Positions 17,149-26,121 of a stretch of DNA of 64,000 nucleotides are shown here, in pieces. The DNA is from JACVRW01 sp963808545. GTDB lineage: Bacteria > Actinomycetota > Thermoleophilia > Solirubrobacterales > Thermoleophilaceae. Position 1 is the first letter of the stretch; the number at the start of each line of letters is the position of its first letter. The translations under genes were made by a program, and so were the position numbers. The notes under the pieces were generated by a model. That model was not told the DNA's origin. It did no database searches and saw nothing but the letters and a program-made list of their open reading frames with translations. The stretch lies in the NCBI GenBank assembly GCA_963808545.1, contig CAWEGB010000015.1, forward strand, positions 351,750-415,749, in the 5' to 3' direction.

Positions 17149-18288
17149 TCAGCCGGCCAGCTCCACGACCTTCTCGGCGGCGCCGAGCATGGTGGCCTCG
17201 GTGTAGACGTTTGGCAGGTCGGCCTCGGCGAGCAGCGCGCGGCCCTCCTTGTCGTTGGTGCCGTCGAGCCGGACCACGAAGGGCACGTCGGGCTCGATCT
17301 GCGCGAAGGCCTCGATCAGGCCTCGGGCCACCTCGTCGCAACGGGTGATGCCGCCGAAGATGTTGAACAGGACCGCGCTCACCTTGGGGTCGGAGAGGAT
17401 GACCTCCACCGCGCTGGTGATCGCCTCGGCCTTGGAGCCGCCGCCCGCGTCGAGGAAGTTGGCGGGCTGCCCGCCGGCCTGCGCCACCACGTCGAGCGTG
17501 GACATCACGAGGCCCGCGCCGTTGCCGAGGATGCCCACGTTGCCGTCGAGCTTCACGTAGGTGAGGCCGCGCTCGGCCGCCATGCGCTCCTGCTCGTCCT
17601 CGGCCGAGGAGTCGCGCAGCTCGGCCACGTCGGGATGGCGAAACAGGGCGTTGCCGTCGATGGTGACCTTGGCGTCGAGCGCCACCACCTCGCGTGACTT
17701 GGTGATCAGCAGCGGGTTGATCTCCACGAGCGTGGCGTCCTCGGCCTCGAACACCGCGTAGAGCCGGGCGAGCATGGCGCCGACGGGACGGATCACGTCG
17801 GACGCGATCCCGGACTCGAAGGCCAGGCGGCGTCCGTGGAAGTCCTGAAAACCGATCAGCGGGTCCACGTGCAGCATGCGCATGGCCTCCGGATCGGTGG
17901 CCGCCACCTCCTCCACGTCCATGCCGCCCATCCGGGAGAGCATGGCCATGGGCTTCTTGGCCGACCGGTCGAAGACGATCGCGGCGTAGTACTCCTCGTC
18001 GATCTCGCTGGCCTGCTCGATGTAGATCTCGTGCACGGTGAAGCCGCGGATGTCCATGCCGAGGATCGCTTCGGCGTGCTGCTCGGCCTCGGCGCGGTCG
18101 GAGGCGAGCTTGATGCCGCCGGCCTTGCCGCGGCCGCCGATCTGCACCTGCGCCTTGATCACGACCGGGAAGCCGATCTGCTCCGCGGCAGACACCGCCT
18201 CGGCCACCGAGGTGGCGGGCAGGCCGTCCGGCACGGCCACTCCGTGCTTCTTGAGCAACTGCTTGCCCTGATATTCGAGGAGATCCAT
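17149..18288 (-). CDS. sucC: Succinyl-CoA synthetase beta subunit
   Basis: 379 residues beginning MDLLEYQGKQLLKKHGVAVP, with the ATP-grasp domain (VVIKAQVQIGGRGKAGGIKL, LVEINPLL) and the ligase CoA domain with NGAGLVMSTLDVV and FNIFGGITRCDEVA. It binds the nucleotide and closes the active site with SucD. ATG 18288 is the standard start; a TATCTA sequence 6 nt upstream may be its -10. It is divergent from the haloacid dehalogenase gene. Confidence 0.96.
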   Translation of the reverse strand: MDLLEYQGKQLLKKHGVAVPDGLPATSVAEAVSAAEQIGFPVVIKAQVQIGGRGKAGGIKLASDRAEAEQHAEAILGMDIRGFTVHEIYIEQASEIDEEYYAAIVFDRSAKKPMAMLSRMGGMDVEEVAATDPEAMRMLHVDPLIGFQDFHGRRLAFESGIASDVIRPVGAMLARLYAVFEAEDATLVEINPLLITKSREVVALDAKVTIDGNALFRHPDVAELRDSSAEDEQERMAAERGLTYVKLDGNVGILGNGAGLVMSTLDVVAQAGGQPANFLDAGGGSKAEAITSAVEVILSDPKVSAVLFNIFGGITRCDEVARGLIEAFAQIEPDVPFVVRLDGTNDKEGRALLAEADLPNVYTEATMLGAAEKVVELAG

Positions 18289-18360
18289 GGCTGGTAGATA
18301 GAGTGGCCGCCGCCTGAGCGCGCCGCCTGAGCCGGCGCTCGACCCTATCGAAAAGAAGTC

Positions 18361-19044
18361 ATGGCCCTTCCCAAAGAAGTCAAGTTCGTCACCTTCGATT
18401 GCTACGGCACCCTGATCGACTGGGAGTCCGGCGTCTACGACGCATTCCAGAAGGAGGCGGACCGCGACGGATTCACGATCGACCGCGACGCCCTGGTCCC
18501 GCGCTTCGTCGAGACTCAGCGCGACATCCAGCGCGGTTCGTACGAGCTCTACGCCGAGGTCCTGCGCCGCACCGCCGTGCGCGTGGCGGGCGAGCTCGGC
18601 TGGGAGCTCGAGCCGTCGCGCTCGAACTTCCTCCCCAACAGCGTGCCGGCCTGGCAGGCGTTCCGGGAGACGAACGCGCAGCTCGAGCGCTTCGCCAAGA
18701 AGTACGAGATCGGCATCCTTGCCAACATCGACGACAAGCTGCTCGGCGCAACGCGGCGCCACTTCCGCACCGACTTCGACCTCGTGGTCACCGCTCAGCA
18801 GGTGCGCTCCTACAAGCCCGACCCCGCTCACTTCAAGGAGTGTGCTCGGCGGATCGAGGGGCTGAAGAAGAACTGGGTCCACATCGCCTCGGGTTACCCC
18901 ACGGACGTGGAGCCCTGCCTGAAGCAGAAGACACCGGTGATCTGGGTCAACCGCCACGGCGAGGAGCTGGAGCCGGGGCAGAAGAAGCCGGACGCCGAGG
19001 TGCGCAGCTTCCGGGACGCCGGCAAGCTGCTGAAGGCCGCCTGA
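18361..19044 (+). CDS. Haloacid dehalogenase type II-like hydrolase (HAD)
   Basis: 227 residues with motif I FDCYGTLIDWESG (nucleophile Asp in TFDCYGT), the dehalogenase-type cap, motif II ILANIDDKLL, motif III YKPDPAHF and motif IV SGYPTDVEPCLK. Motif II has Asn-Ile-Asp in place of the common Ser-Asn pair. The type II dehalogenase subfamily hydrolyses C-halogen or phosphate bonds; the substrate is unproven. GAAAAGAAG sits just before the ATG and may act as a weak ribosome site. It forms an operon with the MBL-fold gene 10 bases downstream. Confidence 0.82.
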   Translation: MALPKEVKFVTFDCYGTLIDWESGVYDAFQKEADRDGFTIDRDALVPRFVETQRDIQRGSYELYAEVLRRTAVRVAGELGWELEPSRSNFLPNSVPAWQAFRETNAQLERFAKKYEIGILANIDDKLLGATRRHFRTDFDLVVTAQQVRSYKPDPAHFKECARRIEGLKKNWVHIASGYPTDVEPCLKQKTPVIWVNRHGEELEPGQKKPDAEVRSFRDAGKLLKAA

Positions 19045-19054
19045 CGGCCCGCCG

Positions 19055-19843
19055 TTGCGCGCCGTCTCCGTGAACCCGGACGCGCTCGTGGTCACGAGCG
19101 CGTTCTGGCAGACCAACGCGGTGGCGGTGAGGGCCGGCGGCGAGGCGCTCCTGATCGACTCGCCCTACCTGCCCGACGAGCTCGACGCCCTCCCGGGCCT
19201 GCTCGCCGGCGCAGGCTTCGAGCCGGACGGCCTGCTGGCCACCCACGCCGACTTCGATCATCTGCTTGGCCGGCTGGCCTATCACGACATGACGCTCGGT
19301 ATGGGCGAGCTGTCGGTGGAGCGGCTGCAGCGCCGGCCCGGCGCCGTCCAGCGCGAGCTGCGCGACCAAGACGCGGAGTTCTACGTAGAGCGGCCTGCGC
19401 CGCTGGCCCTGGGCGCCGTGCAGGGACTGCCGGTTCCGGGCCGTCTGGATCTGGGCACCGGTGAGGGCGCGATCGAGCTGGAGCTCCAGCCCGCGGAGGG
19501 ACACACGCCTGACGGCATGTGCGTGTTCGCTCGGCCGCTCGGCCTGCTGGTGATCGGCGACTACCTGTCGTCGGTCGAGATCCCGTGGATCTCGGAGGGC
19601 GGGTCACTCCACGACTACCGCGCGACCCTGGCCCGGCTCGCCCCGCTCGTGGAGGCGGCCGAGGTGGTGGTGCCCGGCCACGGGCCGTACCACGGCCGCG
19701 ACACCGCGCTACGTCTGCTCGACGAGGACGTGGACTACCTGGACGCGCTCGAGCGCGGCGACGAGAAGATCGGGCTGCCGCAGGGCAGGAGCACCAAGGC
19801 CCAGCACCAGATCCACGCCGAGAACGCCGGCCGCGTGGGCTAA
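19055..19843 (+). CDS. Metallo-beta-lactamase-fold hydrolase with HxDxDH metal motif
   Basis: 262 residues. The metal-binding motif reads THADFDH rather than the usual HxHxDH, so Asp replaces the second His. The later ligands are present: EGHTPDG (His), VIGDYLSS (bridging Asp) and VPGHGPYHG (His). The fold includes glyoxalase II and lactonase-type hydrolases. The start is TTG 19055 or GTG 19070. The last four bases overlap the convergent dehydrogenase gene. Confidence 0.8.
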   Translation: MRAVSVNPDALVVTSAFWQTNAVAVRAGGEALLIDSPYLPDELDALPGLLAGAGFEPDGLLATHADFDHLLGRLAYHDMTLGMGELSVERLQRRPGAVQRELRDQDAEFYVERPAPLALGAVQGLPVPGRLDLGTGEGAIELELQPAEGHTPDGMCVFARPLGLLVIGDYLSSVEIPWISEGGSLHDYRATLARLAPLVEAAEVVVPGHGPYHGRDTALRLLDEDVDYLDALERGDEKIGLPQGRSTKAQHQIHAENAGRVG

Positions 19844-20856
19844 GCCCGCTCGATCACCAGCTTGCGCTCGCGGGTCTGGACCGCCTCGGCGGCGTCGTCG
19901 AAGGCGACTACGTTGCTCGTGACCAGCTCGGGCCGCAGGCGCCCCTCGGCCACCAGCTCGAGGATGGCCGGGATGTGCGGCCGCGCCTGGGCGCGCCCGG
20001 TGTGAAAGTGGACGCCCGAGGTGTACATCTCGAGCAGCGGCACCGGCGTCTCGGGCTCGAAGATGATGCCCGTACTGGTGCAGTCGCCGTCGGGCTCGGT
20101 GGAGCGCAGCGCAAGGGCCAGGCTCTCGCGGCTGGCCCCGCAGTCCACCGTCACCGGGAACGGACCGAGGCGGTGGGGCAGCTCGCCCTCGTGTACGTCG
20201 GCGCCCAGGCTCGCGGCGATCTCGAGCCGTCCGGCGTTGTGGTCGGTGTAGGTGACGCTGTGGGCGCCCAGAGCGTTGGCCACCTCGATCGCGTAGAGGC
20301 CGATGCTCGGCGAGCCGCCGCCCACGATCAGCACGTCCGCGCCGGGCCGGCGCTGGAGCGGGTCGTACACCGTGCGCCAGGCGTCGGGAATGTTGTCGCT
20401 CGCGCTGGCCACCGCCACGGGGCTGACGCCCTCGGGCACCGGCACCAGCATGTGGTCGGCGAAGGGCACGCGCACGTAGTCGGACAGCGCGCCTCCCCAG
20501 TCGCCGCCGAACTGCCCGAAGCCGAACATCGAGCGCTCGGGCACGGTCAGGCAGTCGCCGGTCTGCCCGCGACGGCAGCGCGCGCACTCGCCGCACGAGA
20601 TCTGGAACGGCACCACCGCCACGGTGCCCTTCTCGATCCGGTTCATGTCGCCCGACTGGACCACCTCGGCGACGAACTCGTGGCCGAGCGCGATCGGGCC
20701 GGGAAAGGGCGCCTCGCCGCGGACCATCGGCTGGTCGAGATCGCACAGCGCCACGGCGAGCGGTCGCACGATCGCGTCGTTGGCCTCGCGCAGCAGGGGA
20801 TCCGGCACCTCCTGCCACTCCACGCGACGGTCCTCGGTCAGGGTGAGCTGCCTCAT
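19840..20856 (-). CDS. Zinc-dependent medium-chain alcohol dehydrogenase
   Basis: 338 residues. Catalytic zinc ligands are in ALCDLDQPM and LGHEFVAEV; the structural zinc site is CGECARCRRGQTGDC (four Cys). The Rossmann segment is VLIVGGGSPSIGLYAIEVANALG with a downstream Asp (YTDHNAG) suggesting NAD preference. Substrate unknown. ATG 20856 is chosen because TACGGT lies 7 nt upstream; a longer frame to 20901 would include that promoter. Confidence 0.9.
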   Translation of the reverse strand: MRQLTLTEDRRVEWQEVPDPLLREANDAIVRPLAVALCDLDQPMVRGEAPFPGPIALGHEFVAEVVQSGDMNRIEKGTVAVVPFQISCGECARCRRGQTGDCLTVPERSMFGFGQFGGDWGGALSDYVRVPFADHMLVPVPEGVSPVAVASASDNIPDAWRTVYDPLQRRPGADVLIVGGGSPSIGLYAIEVANALGAHSVTYTDHNAGRLEIAASLGADVHEGELPHRLGPFPVTVDCGASRESLALALRSTEPDGDCTSTGIIFEPETPVPLLEMYTSGVHFHTGRAQARPHIPAILELVAEGRLRPELVTSNVVAFDDAAEAVQTRERKLVIERA

Positions 20857-20863
20857 ATGGCGC

Positions 20864-20869
20864 ACCGTA
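20864..20869 (-). promoter_or_regulatory. -10 element TACGGT of the alcohol dehydrogenase gene
   Basis: TACGGT ends 7 nt before the ATG at 20856, giving a leaderless start. Confidence 0.6.
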
Positions 20870-20932
20870 CCGTCCAGGTGCGGTTTCTCCCGCGCCCGCA
20901 CCGGGCAGGTCCGGCAGTGAGGAGGAGCCGGG

Positions 20933-21379
20933 CTACGAGTTGCGCCGCACGTGCCATGCGACGGACATGCGGGCCACCGTGTTGCCGTCCTCGTCGGTGA
21001 GCTCGACCTCGATGGGGAACTCCACGCGACCGTCCTGATCGAGCCGGTCGAGCAGCGCCAGCTTGTCCTCGCCCAGCCTCCCGGTGGCGGTGATGGGTCC
21101 CTTGGCCAGCTTGAGGTACTCGATGCTCGCCGACCGGGCCAGCGGCGTGACGTCCCCGAGCCGCTCGGCGAACGCTCCGACGAAGGCCGCGCCGGAGGCG
21201 AACTCGCCTGCCGAGAAGAGCCCGCCGGCGTGCTGGGAGCCCACGTGATTGCGAAGCTCGTCGTCGTCCGGCAGCCGCACGCTGCCGCTCCCGTCGCCCA
21301 GCCCGGCCAGCTCGAGCTTCAGGTGGTTGTTGTAGGGAATGGCCTGCGCGAGGCCGGCGCGCACGGGTTCGTAGTCCAT
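20933..21379 (-). CDS. Hotdog-fold thioesterase-like protein (DUF4442/PaaI-like)
   Basis: 148 residues: RLPDDDELRNHVGSQHAGGLFSAGEFASG is the conserved DUF4442 core with the NHVGSQHAG motif, and the C-terminal strands (EVELTDEDGNTVARMSVAW) complete a hotdog. Such proteins hydrolyse acyl-CoA thioesters or bind them; no substrate is implied by neighbours. Confidence 0.75.
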   Translation of the reverse strand: MDYEPVRAGLAQAIPYNNHLKLELAGLGDGSGSVRLPDDDELRNHVGSQHAGGLFSAGEFASGAAFVGAFAERLGDVTPLARSASIEYLKLAKGPITATGRLGEDKLALLDRLDQDGRVEFPIEVELTDEDGNTVARMSVAWHVRRNS

Positions 21380-21385
21380 GCCGCC

Positions 21386-21391
21386 ACCCTA
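21386..21391 (-). promoter_or_regulatory. -10 element TAGGGT of the hotdog gene
   Basis: TAGGGT ends 6 nt before the ATG at 21379; it lies in the 22-base gap after the PQQ-like gene, so this gene has its own leaderless promoter. Confidence 0.6.
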
Positions 21392-21401
21392 TTCAGCACC
21401 C

Positions 21402-23012
21402 TCAGCGGGCCGGTTTGCCGAGCGCGTACATCGCGCCGGCGCGGGTGCCCACGAATACGCGGCCCCGCCATACCGACGGGGTGGCCTCGATGCACCCGCC
21501 GAGGCTCACCTTCCAGAGCTCCGGTGGCGCGCGCCGCTGGTCGGACACGTCGTAGGCGTGGAGGTCGCCCGCGCAGTCGCCCTGGAGCAGCACGTCGTCG
21601 ACCACCACGGGAGAGCTCCAGGTGGGACCCGGAAGGGCGATGCGCCAGCGCTCCCTGCCGCTGTCGCGGTCGACGGCCAGCAGGCCCCCGGCGTTGATGG
21701 CCACGTAGACGAGCTCGCGGTCGAGCGCGGGAGTCGACCAGGAGCCGCCCGCGCCGTCGCTCGTCTCCCTGATCGGAACCGACCACACCAGGGGCCGCCT
21801 GGGCCGCTGGGGATCGAGCTTCATCAGCTGGCCGACCTCGAGCGCGCGGGCGTTCATCTTCTCGAGCTCGCTGGCCACGTACAGCGCGCCCTGCTCGTCG
21901 ATCACGATCGAGGCGTCGGTGTCGTCGCCGGTCCAGAAGCGCAGCACTCGTTTGGCCCTGCGGCCGCCGCGCAACACGCGGGAGATGTCCCAGCCCTGCA
22001 CCAGCCCGGCCGAGTTGGCGAAGTAGACGACGCCCTGGTGGTAGGCCACCGAGCTCTCGATCGAGAAGTGCCGGTCGGGTGCGTCGCGGGCGAGCTGGTC
22101 GTCCCAGCTGGGAATCGTGAGCACCACGCGAGGGCGCACGCGAACCCTGCCGCTCCGAGTCCAGCCGCGGTTGAGCTTGATCACGTGGAGCCACGAGTTC
22201 TCGCCGCCCTCGATCAGGTAGTCGCCCACCACCAGCGCCGCGCCGTCCCAGTCGTTGTTCCAGGTGGGATCGGGAGCGCTGGTGTTTGCGTCGAGCGACC
22301 ACAGCACCTTGGGCGCGCCGCGGTCGAGGGCGACGATCCGAAAGAGGTCGTCGCGCGAGCCGGCGTAATAGAGCGGGTAGCCGTCGGGATCGGAGGTGGC
22401 CGAGCCCTTGGCCAGGTCTCCGGTCACCAGGTCCTCGCGGAGTTGTTCGCCCGTGCGCGCGTTCAGGAAGTGATAGTTGGAGTCGTAGGCGCCGAAGCGC
22501 AGCTCCAGCCGGCCGCGCGGCCCCGGGATGACGTTGGGCTGGCCGGTCCAGCCCACGCCGCACCAGCTCTTCGTCCCGGTCTCGTCGGTCGAGCGCGAGC
22601 AGAGGCCGCCGCTCGGCGGGTAGCGCCAGAGGATCTCGGGCCGGCGCGGCACCGGTCCCTCGCCGTAGTAGGTGCGGGTGAGGTTGCCGCGGAACGTGGT
22701 GATGCCGGGGACGCTCGGGTTGATCGCGCCCTGCGGCGGCGCCCGGGTGGCCGCCGGCTCGGGGCGGTTCTCGGCCTTCGGCTCGGGCTCGGCCTCGGGC
22801 CGCGCAGCCTGGCGCTCGCCGGCCGGCGGCTCGTCGTCCCCGATGGGAAGGAGAGTGGTGACGTCGCGCTGCCCGCCCGGATCGTCCGGGGTACTGGACG
22901 TGAGGCCCGAGGCGAGCTCCACGATGCCCATGAGGGCGATCACGGCTGTGGGCACGAGCACGGTGAGAAGCCGCCGACGCCGCCGATGCAAGGTCGCAGA
23001 CCCGCGTGGCAC
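21402..23012 (-). CDS. Membrane-anchored PQQ-like beta-propeller protein
   Basis: 536 residues. A basic N-terminus (LHRRRRRLL) precedes one membrane segment (TVLVPTAVIALMGIVELA), then a Pro/Glu-rich stalk (about residues 40-90) and an extracytoplasmic propeller. Repeated blade motifs of the PQQ-like/BamB kind are visible: FLNARTGEQL, VVGDYLIEGGENSWLHVIKL, VYVAINAGGLLAVDRDSGRERWRIALPG and VFVGTRAGAMYALGKP. The conserved Trp-rich docking signature of quinoprotein dehydrogenases is incomplete, so binding rather than catalysis is likely. GTG 23012 is tentative. Confidence 0.75.
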   Translation of the reverse strand: MPRGSATLHRRRRRLLTVLVPTAVIALMGIVELASGLTSSTPDDPGGQRDVTTLLPIGDDEPPAGERQAARPEAEPEPKAENRPEPAATRAPPQGAINPSVPGITTFRGNLTRTYYGEGPVPRRPEILWRYPPSGGLCSRSTDETGTKSWCGVGWTGQPNVIPGPRGRLELRFGAYDSNYHFLNARTGEQLREDLVTGDLAKGSATSDPDGYPLYYAGSRDDLFRIVALDRGAPKVLWSLDANTSAPDPTWNNDWDGAALVVGDYLIEGGENSWLHVIKLNRGWTRSGRVRVRPRVVLTIPSWDDQLARDAPDRHFSIESSVAYHQGVVYFANSAGLVQGWDISRVLRGGRRAKRVLRFWTGDDTDASIVIDEQGALYVASELEKMNARALEVGQLMKLDPQRPRRPLVWSVPIRETSDGAGGSWSTPALDRELVYVAINAGGLLAVDRDSGRERWRIALPGPTWSSPVVVDDVLLQGDCAGDLHAYDVSDQRRAPPELWKVSLGGCIEATPSVWRGRVFVGTRAGAMYALGKPAR

Positions 23013-23055
23013 GGTAGTCCGGAGTACGACGAAGGCCGCGGATGTCCTGCCGGCG

Positions 23056-24156
23056 TCAGGAGCCGGCGGTGCGCAGCGCCGTGGAGGGCGCGCGATCGCC
23101 GAGCCCGAAGCGGGGCTCCGGCTCGGCCGCTCCGCTCAGCACCCGGGACGCCTGCTCGGCGAGGGCCGGGCCGTGCTTGTAGCCGTGACCCGAGCCGCCG
23201 CCGAGCAGCCACACGCGGGGGTGCTCGGGGTGCGAGGCGAACACGAAGCCGCCGTCGTCGGTGATCGAGTAGTGGCACACGGGCGCCGAGCGGATCGCCG
23301 CGCCGGCCAACGCGGGAAAGCGGTGGGCCAGGTAGTCGCGCGAGCGCTGCACGTAGGCCGAATCGGCCTGCTCGGGCCTGCCGTCCGGGTCGACCGGCTC
23401 GCCCTCGGCATCGTTCGAGACCTTCATGCCGTGGGGCTCGATCAGGCCGTGACCGTAGAACGAGGTGTCGAAGTCGAGCCAGCCGGGCACCGGAGGCGTG
23501 GCCCATTCGGCGGGCACGTCGAACAGGACCACGTCCTGCCTGGTCACCCGCATCGTCATGAGGGACGGAAACAGGGGCGCGAGCCAGGCACCGCAGGCCC
23601 ACACGACCTGATCGGCCTCCAGCCGGCGGCCGTCCACCAGCACGCCGGCGCCGTCCGGTCGCGCCCTGCCCTGCAGGACGCTGAGCCCCTCGGCCCGGGC
23701 CCGGGCCACGAGCGCGCGCACCCCGTCGCCCGCCTTCAGCACTCCGGCCTCGGGCTCGAGCATCCCGTAGGCAAAATCGTCGACGTTCAGGCTGGGAAAC
23801 AGCCGCCGGGTCGCGTCCGGGTCCAGACGCTCGACCGGTATGCCGGCCTCGCGCATCGTGAGCTCGCTCGCCGCCTCCCAGCCGTCCTCCTGGCGAACGA
23901 ACCAGACCATGCCGGCCTCGACCAGGACCCCGGCGCCCAGCTCCTTCCACAGGACTCTTCCTCTGAACGCAAGTTCTGTGTAAAGCCGGTCGGCGCCGTG
24001 CGAGTAGCGCAGCAGCCGGGTCTCCCCGCCCGACTCGGAGCTGGGGTGGCCCGGCTCGTGAACGTCGATCAGGGTCACGTCCCAGCCGTCGGCCACCAGA
24101 CGGTCGGCCAGCGCGGAGCCGAAGATTCCCGCCCCCACCACCAGCGCCGAGCTCAC
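23056..24156 (-). CDS. FAD-dependent oxidoreductase of the DAO/monomeric sarcosine oxidase type
   Basis: 366 residues. FAD-binding VVGAGIFGSALADRL at the N-terminus, then PSSESGGETRLLRYSHG (the conserved segment of monomeric sarcosine and N-methyltryptophan oxidases), WACGAWLAPLFP, and GGGSGHGYKHGPALAEQ near the C-terminus. The Cys that covalently holds FAD in MSOX is not evident in the matching VCHYS region beyond one Cys. It likely oxidises a secondary or N-methyl amine. It starts 3 bases after the carboxylase alpha gene. Confidence 0.82.
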   Translation of the reverse strand: MSSALVVGAGIFGSALADRLVADGWDVTLIDVHEPGHPSSESGGETRLLRYSHGADRLYTELAFRGRVLWKELGAGVLVEAGMVWFVRQEDGWEAASELTMREAGIPVERLDPDATRRLFPSLNVDDFAYGMLEPEAGVLKAGDGVRALVARARAEGLSVLQGRARPDGAGVLVDGRRLEADQVVWACGAWLAPLFPSLMTMRVTRQDVVLFDVPAEWATPPVPGWLDFDTSFYGHGLIEPHGMKVSNDAEGEPVDPDGRPEQADSAYVQRSRDYLAHRFPALAGAAIRSAPVCHYSITDDGGFVFASHPEHPRVWLLGGGSGHGYKHGPALAEQASRVLSGAAEPEPRFGLGDRAPSTALRTAGS

Positions 24157-24159
24157 GGT

Positions 24160-25938
24160 CTAGTTGATGACCGCGATGCTGTCGCCGGTGGCCACCGAGC
24201 CACCCTCTGAGACCGACAGCTCCTCGATCTTGCCCGCGGACGGCGCCGTGATCTCGTTCTCCATCTTCATGGCCTCGATCACGCAGATCAGCGCGCCCTC
24301 GTCCACCTCGGCGCCCTTCTCCACGGCCACCTTGAGCACGGTGCCCTGGATCGGTGAGATCAGCTCGCCGGGGGCGCCGCCGCCCGCGCTCTGCTTGCGC
24401 TCACGCGTCGGTGCCTTGCGCAGCCCGCCGGCCTCGGCGCCGGGGCCGGCCCCGTTGGGCGCCATCGCCTCGCCGATCACCTTCACGTCGAAGCGGCGTC
24501 CGGACACCTCGACCGCGTAGTCGCGCTCCACCTTCTCGGCCTGCTCCTCGCCGTCCCCCTTGTCCTTCTTCGGCGCGGCCGGGGACGCCAGCTGCTTCAG
24601 CCACATGGGGTCCTCGACCAGGTCGCGGCAGGTCTCGCCGCGCGCCCACTGCTCGGTGGCCAGGAGCGCGCGGTGGAAGGGGATGAGCGTCTTGAGCCCC
24701 TCGATCTCGTACTCGCCGAGTGCGCGCAGCATGCGCCGGGTGGAGGCCTCCCGGTCGATGTCCCAGACGATCAGCTTGGCGATCATCGGGTCGTAGAGGG
24801 GCAGAACCTCGTAGCCCTCCTCGGCACCCGAGTCCACCCGCACGAACGGCCCGGAGGGCTCGCGATAGCTGCCGATCCGCCCCGGGGCCGGAGCGAACTT
24901 CTTGGACGCGTCCTCGGCGTTGATGCGGCACTCGATCGCGTGGCCGCGGATGACGACGTCCTCCTGGGAATAGCTCAACTCCTCGCCCGCGGCGACCTTC
25001 AGCTGCTCGCGCACGATGTCGATGCCGGTGACCATCTCCGTCACGCAGTGCTCAACCTGCACGCGGGTGTTCATCTCGAGGAAGAAGTACTCGCCGTCCT
25101 GCAGGAGCCCCTCGACCGTGCCCGCCGAGCGGTAGCCCACGGCCCGGGCGGCGTCGGTGCCGATCTTGCCGATCTGCTCGCGCAGCTGCGGGTCGACCGC
25201 GGGCGCCGGCGACTCCTCGATCAGCTTCTGATGGCGGCGCTGGACCGAGCAGTCGCGCTCGAAGAGATGAATCACGTTGTCGTGGCTGTCGGCCAGCACC
25301 TGGACCTCCACGTGGCGGGGGTCGGGCAGGTAGCGCTCGACGTAGACGGTGGCGTCGGAGAAGAACTTCTCGCCCTCGCGCGACGCGCCCTCGAAGGCCT
25401 TCTCGAGCTCGTCCTCGGACTCCGCCACGCGGAAGCCCTTGCCGCCGCCACCACCCGCCGCCTTGATGGCCACGGGGTAGCCCACCTCGTCGTCGATCAC
25501 CTTGCGGGCGTCGTCCACGCTGTCCACCGGCTCGGTGGTGCCGGGCACGATCGGCACCCCGGCGTCGCGCATGATCTCCCGGGCGCGTGTCTTGGTGCCC
25601 ATGGCGTCGATGGCCGACGCCGGTGGCCCGATGAAGACGATGCCCGCCTCCTCGCAGGCCCGCGCGAAGGCGGCGTTCTCGGCCAGGAACCCGTACCCGG
25701 GATGCACTGCCTGGGCTCCCGACTGCTGCGCGACCTCGAGGATCTTCTCCACCACGAGATAACTCTCGGCGGCCGGTCCGGGCCCAAGCAGGTAGGCCTC
25801 GTCGGCGCGGCGCGCGTGCGGGGAGTCACGATCCGGCTCCGAGTAGACGCCGACGCTGGCCACGCCCAGCTCCTCGAGCGTGCGCATGACGCGGATGGCG
25901 ATCTCACCCCGGTTGGCAACGAGAACCTTCTCGAACAT
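24160..25938 (-). CDS. accA: Acetyl/propionyl-CoA carboxylase alpha subunit (biotin carboxylase plus carrier)
   Basis: 592 residues. Biotin carboxylase starts at KVLVANRGEIAIRVMRT, with the ATP loop KAAGGGGGKGFRVAE, RDCSVQRRHQKLIEE and FLEMNTRVQVEH. A roughly 100-residue charged linker leads to the carrier domain with the biotinyl motif VIEAMKMEN near residue 558. This fused form is the alpha chain of actinobacterial acyl-CoA carboxylases. The beta chain partner is probably the gene at 49885-51450, 24 kb away. It leads an operon with the DAO oxidase. The gene-symbol usage follows actinobacteria; bacterial accA also names a different subunit. Confidence 0.92.
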   Translation of the reverse strand: MFEKVLVANRGEIAIRVMRTLEELGVASVGVYSEPDRDSPHARRADEAYLLGPGPAAESYLVVEKILEVAQQSGAQAVHPGYGFLAENAAFARACEEAGIVFIGPPASAIDAMGTKTRAREIMRDAGVPIVPGTTEPVDSVDDARKVIDDEVGYPVAIKAAGGGGGKGFRVAESEDELEKAFEGASREGEKFFSDATVYVERYLPDPRHVEVQVLADSHDNVIHLFERDCSVQRRHQKLIEESPAPAVDPQLREQIGKIGTDAARAVGYRSAGTVEGLLQDGEYFFLEMNTRVQVEHCVTEMVTGIDIVREQLKVAAGEELSYSQEDVVIRGHAIECRINAEDASKKFAPAPGRIGSYREPSGPFVRVDSGAEEGYEVLPLYDPMIAKLIVWDIDREASTRRMLRALGEYEIEGLKTLIPFHRALLATEQWARGETCRDLVEDPMWLKQLASPAAPKKDKGDGEEQAEKVERDYAVEVSGRRFDVKVIGEAMAPNGAGPGAEAGGLRKAPTRERKQSAGGGAPGELISPIQGTVLKVAVEKGAEVDEGALICVIEAMKMENEITAPSAGKIEELSVSEGGSVATGDSIAVIN

Positions 25939-26002
25939 GAGCGGCGGGGAGGTTATCGACGGCGTTGGGTGGCAGGCGCTTGCGGACGTGGCCGGCGGGG
26001 CG

Positions 26003-26008
26003 CATAAT
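26003..26008 (+). promoter_or_regulatory. -10 element CATAAT ahead of the small ORF
   Basis: CATAAT ends 7 nt before the GTG at 26016, placing transcription start on the first base of the 34-codon ORF. Confidence 0.55.
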
Positions 26009-26015
26009 CGCCGGA

Positions 26016-26120
26016 GTGAAGCGCAGCCGCCCGGTGCTCGCGGCCGTGGCCGCCCTCCTCGTTCTGACGGCTTCGCCTCTGCCGCACGACCTGCCTCGGC
26101 TGAGAGCGCCGCGCGGCTGA
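26016..26120 (+). CDS. 34-residue ORF directly upstream of the TAP-like peptidase
   Basis: GTG AAG CGC... encodes MKRSRPVLAAVAALLVLTASP and then HDLPRLRAPRG. It has a basic start and one hydrophobic stretch, like a signal peptide or a tiny membrane protein. Its stop is one base before the ATG of the peptidase, and the only good promoter precedes it, so both are on one mRNA. It may be a real small protein, a leader that loads ribosomes for the next gene, or simply translated leader. I do not recognise a family. Confidence 0.45.
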   Translation: MKRSRPVLAAVAALLVLTASPLPHDLPRLRAPRG

Positions 26121-26121
26121 C

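Noticed and set aside
21378..23264. A 628-codon plus-strand open frame
   Set aside because: Shadow of the PQQ-like propeller gene on the opposite strand; no domain, no start signal.
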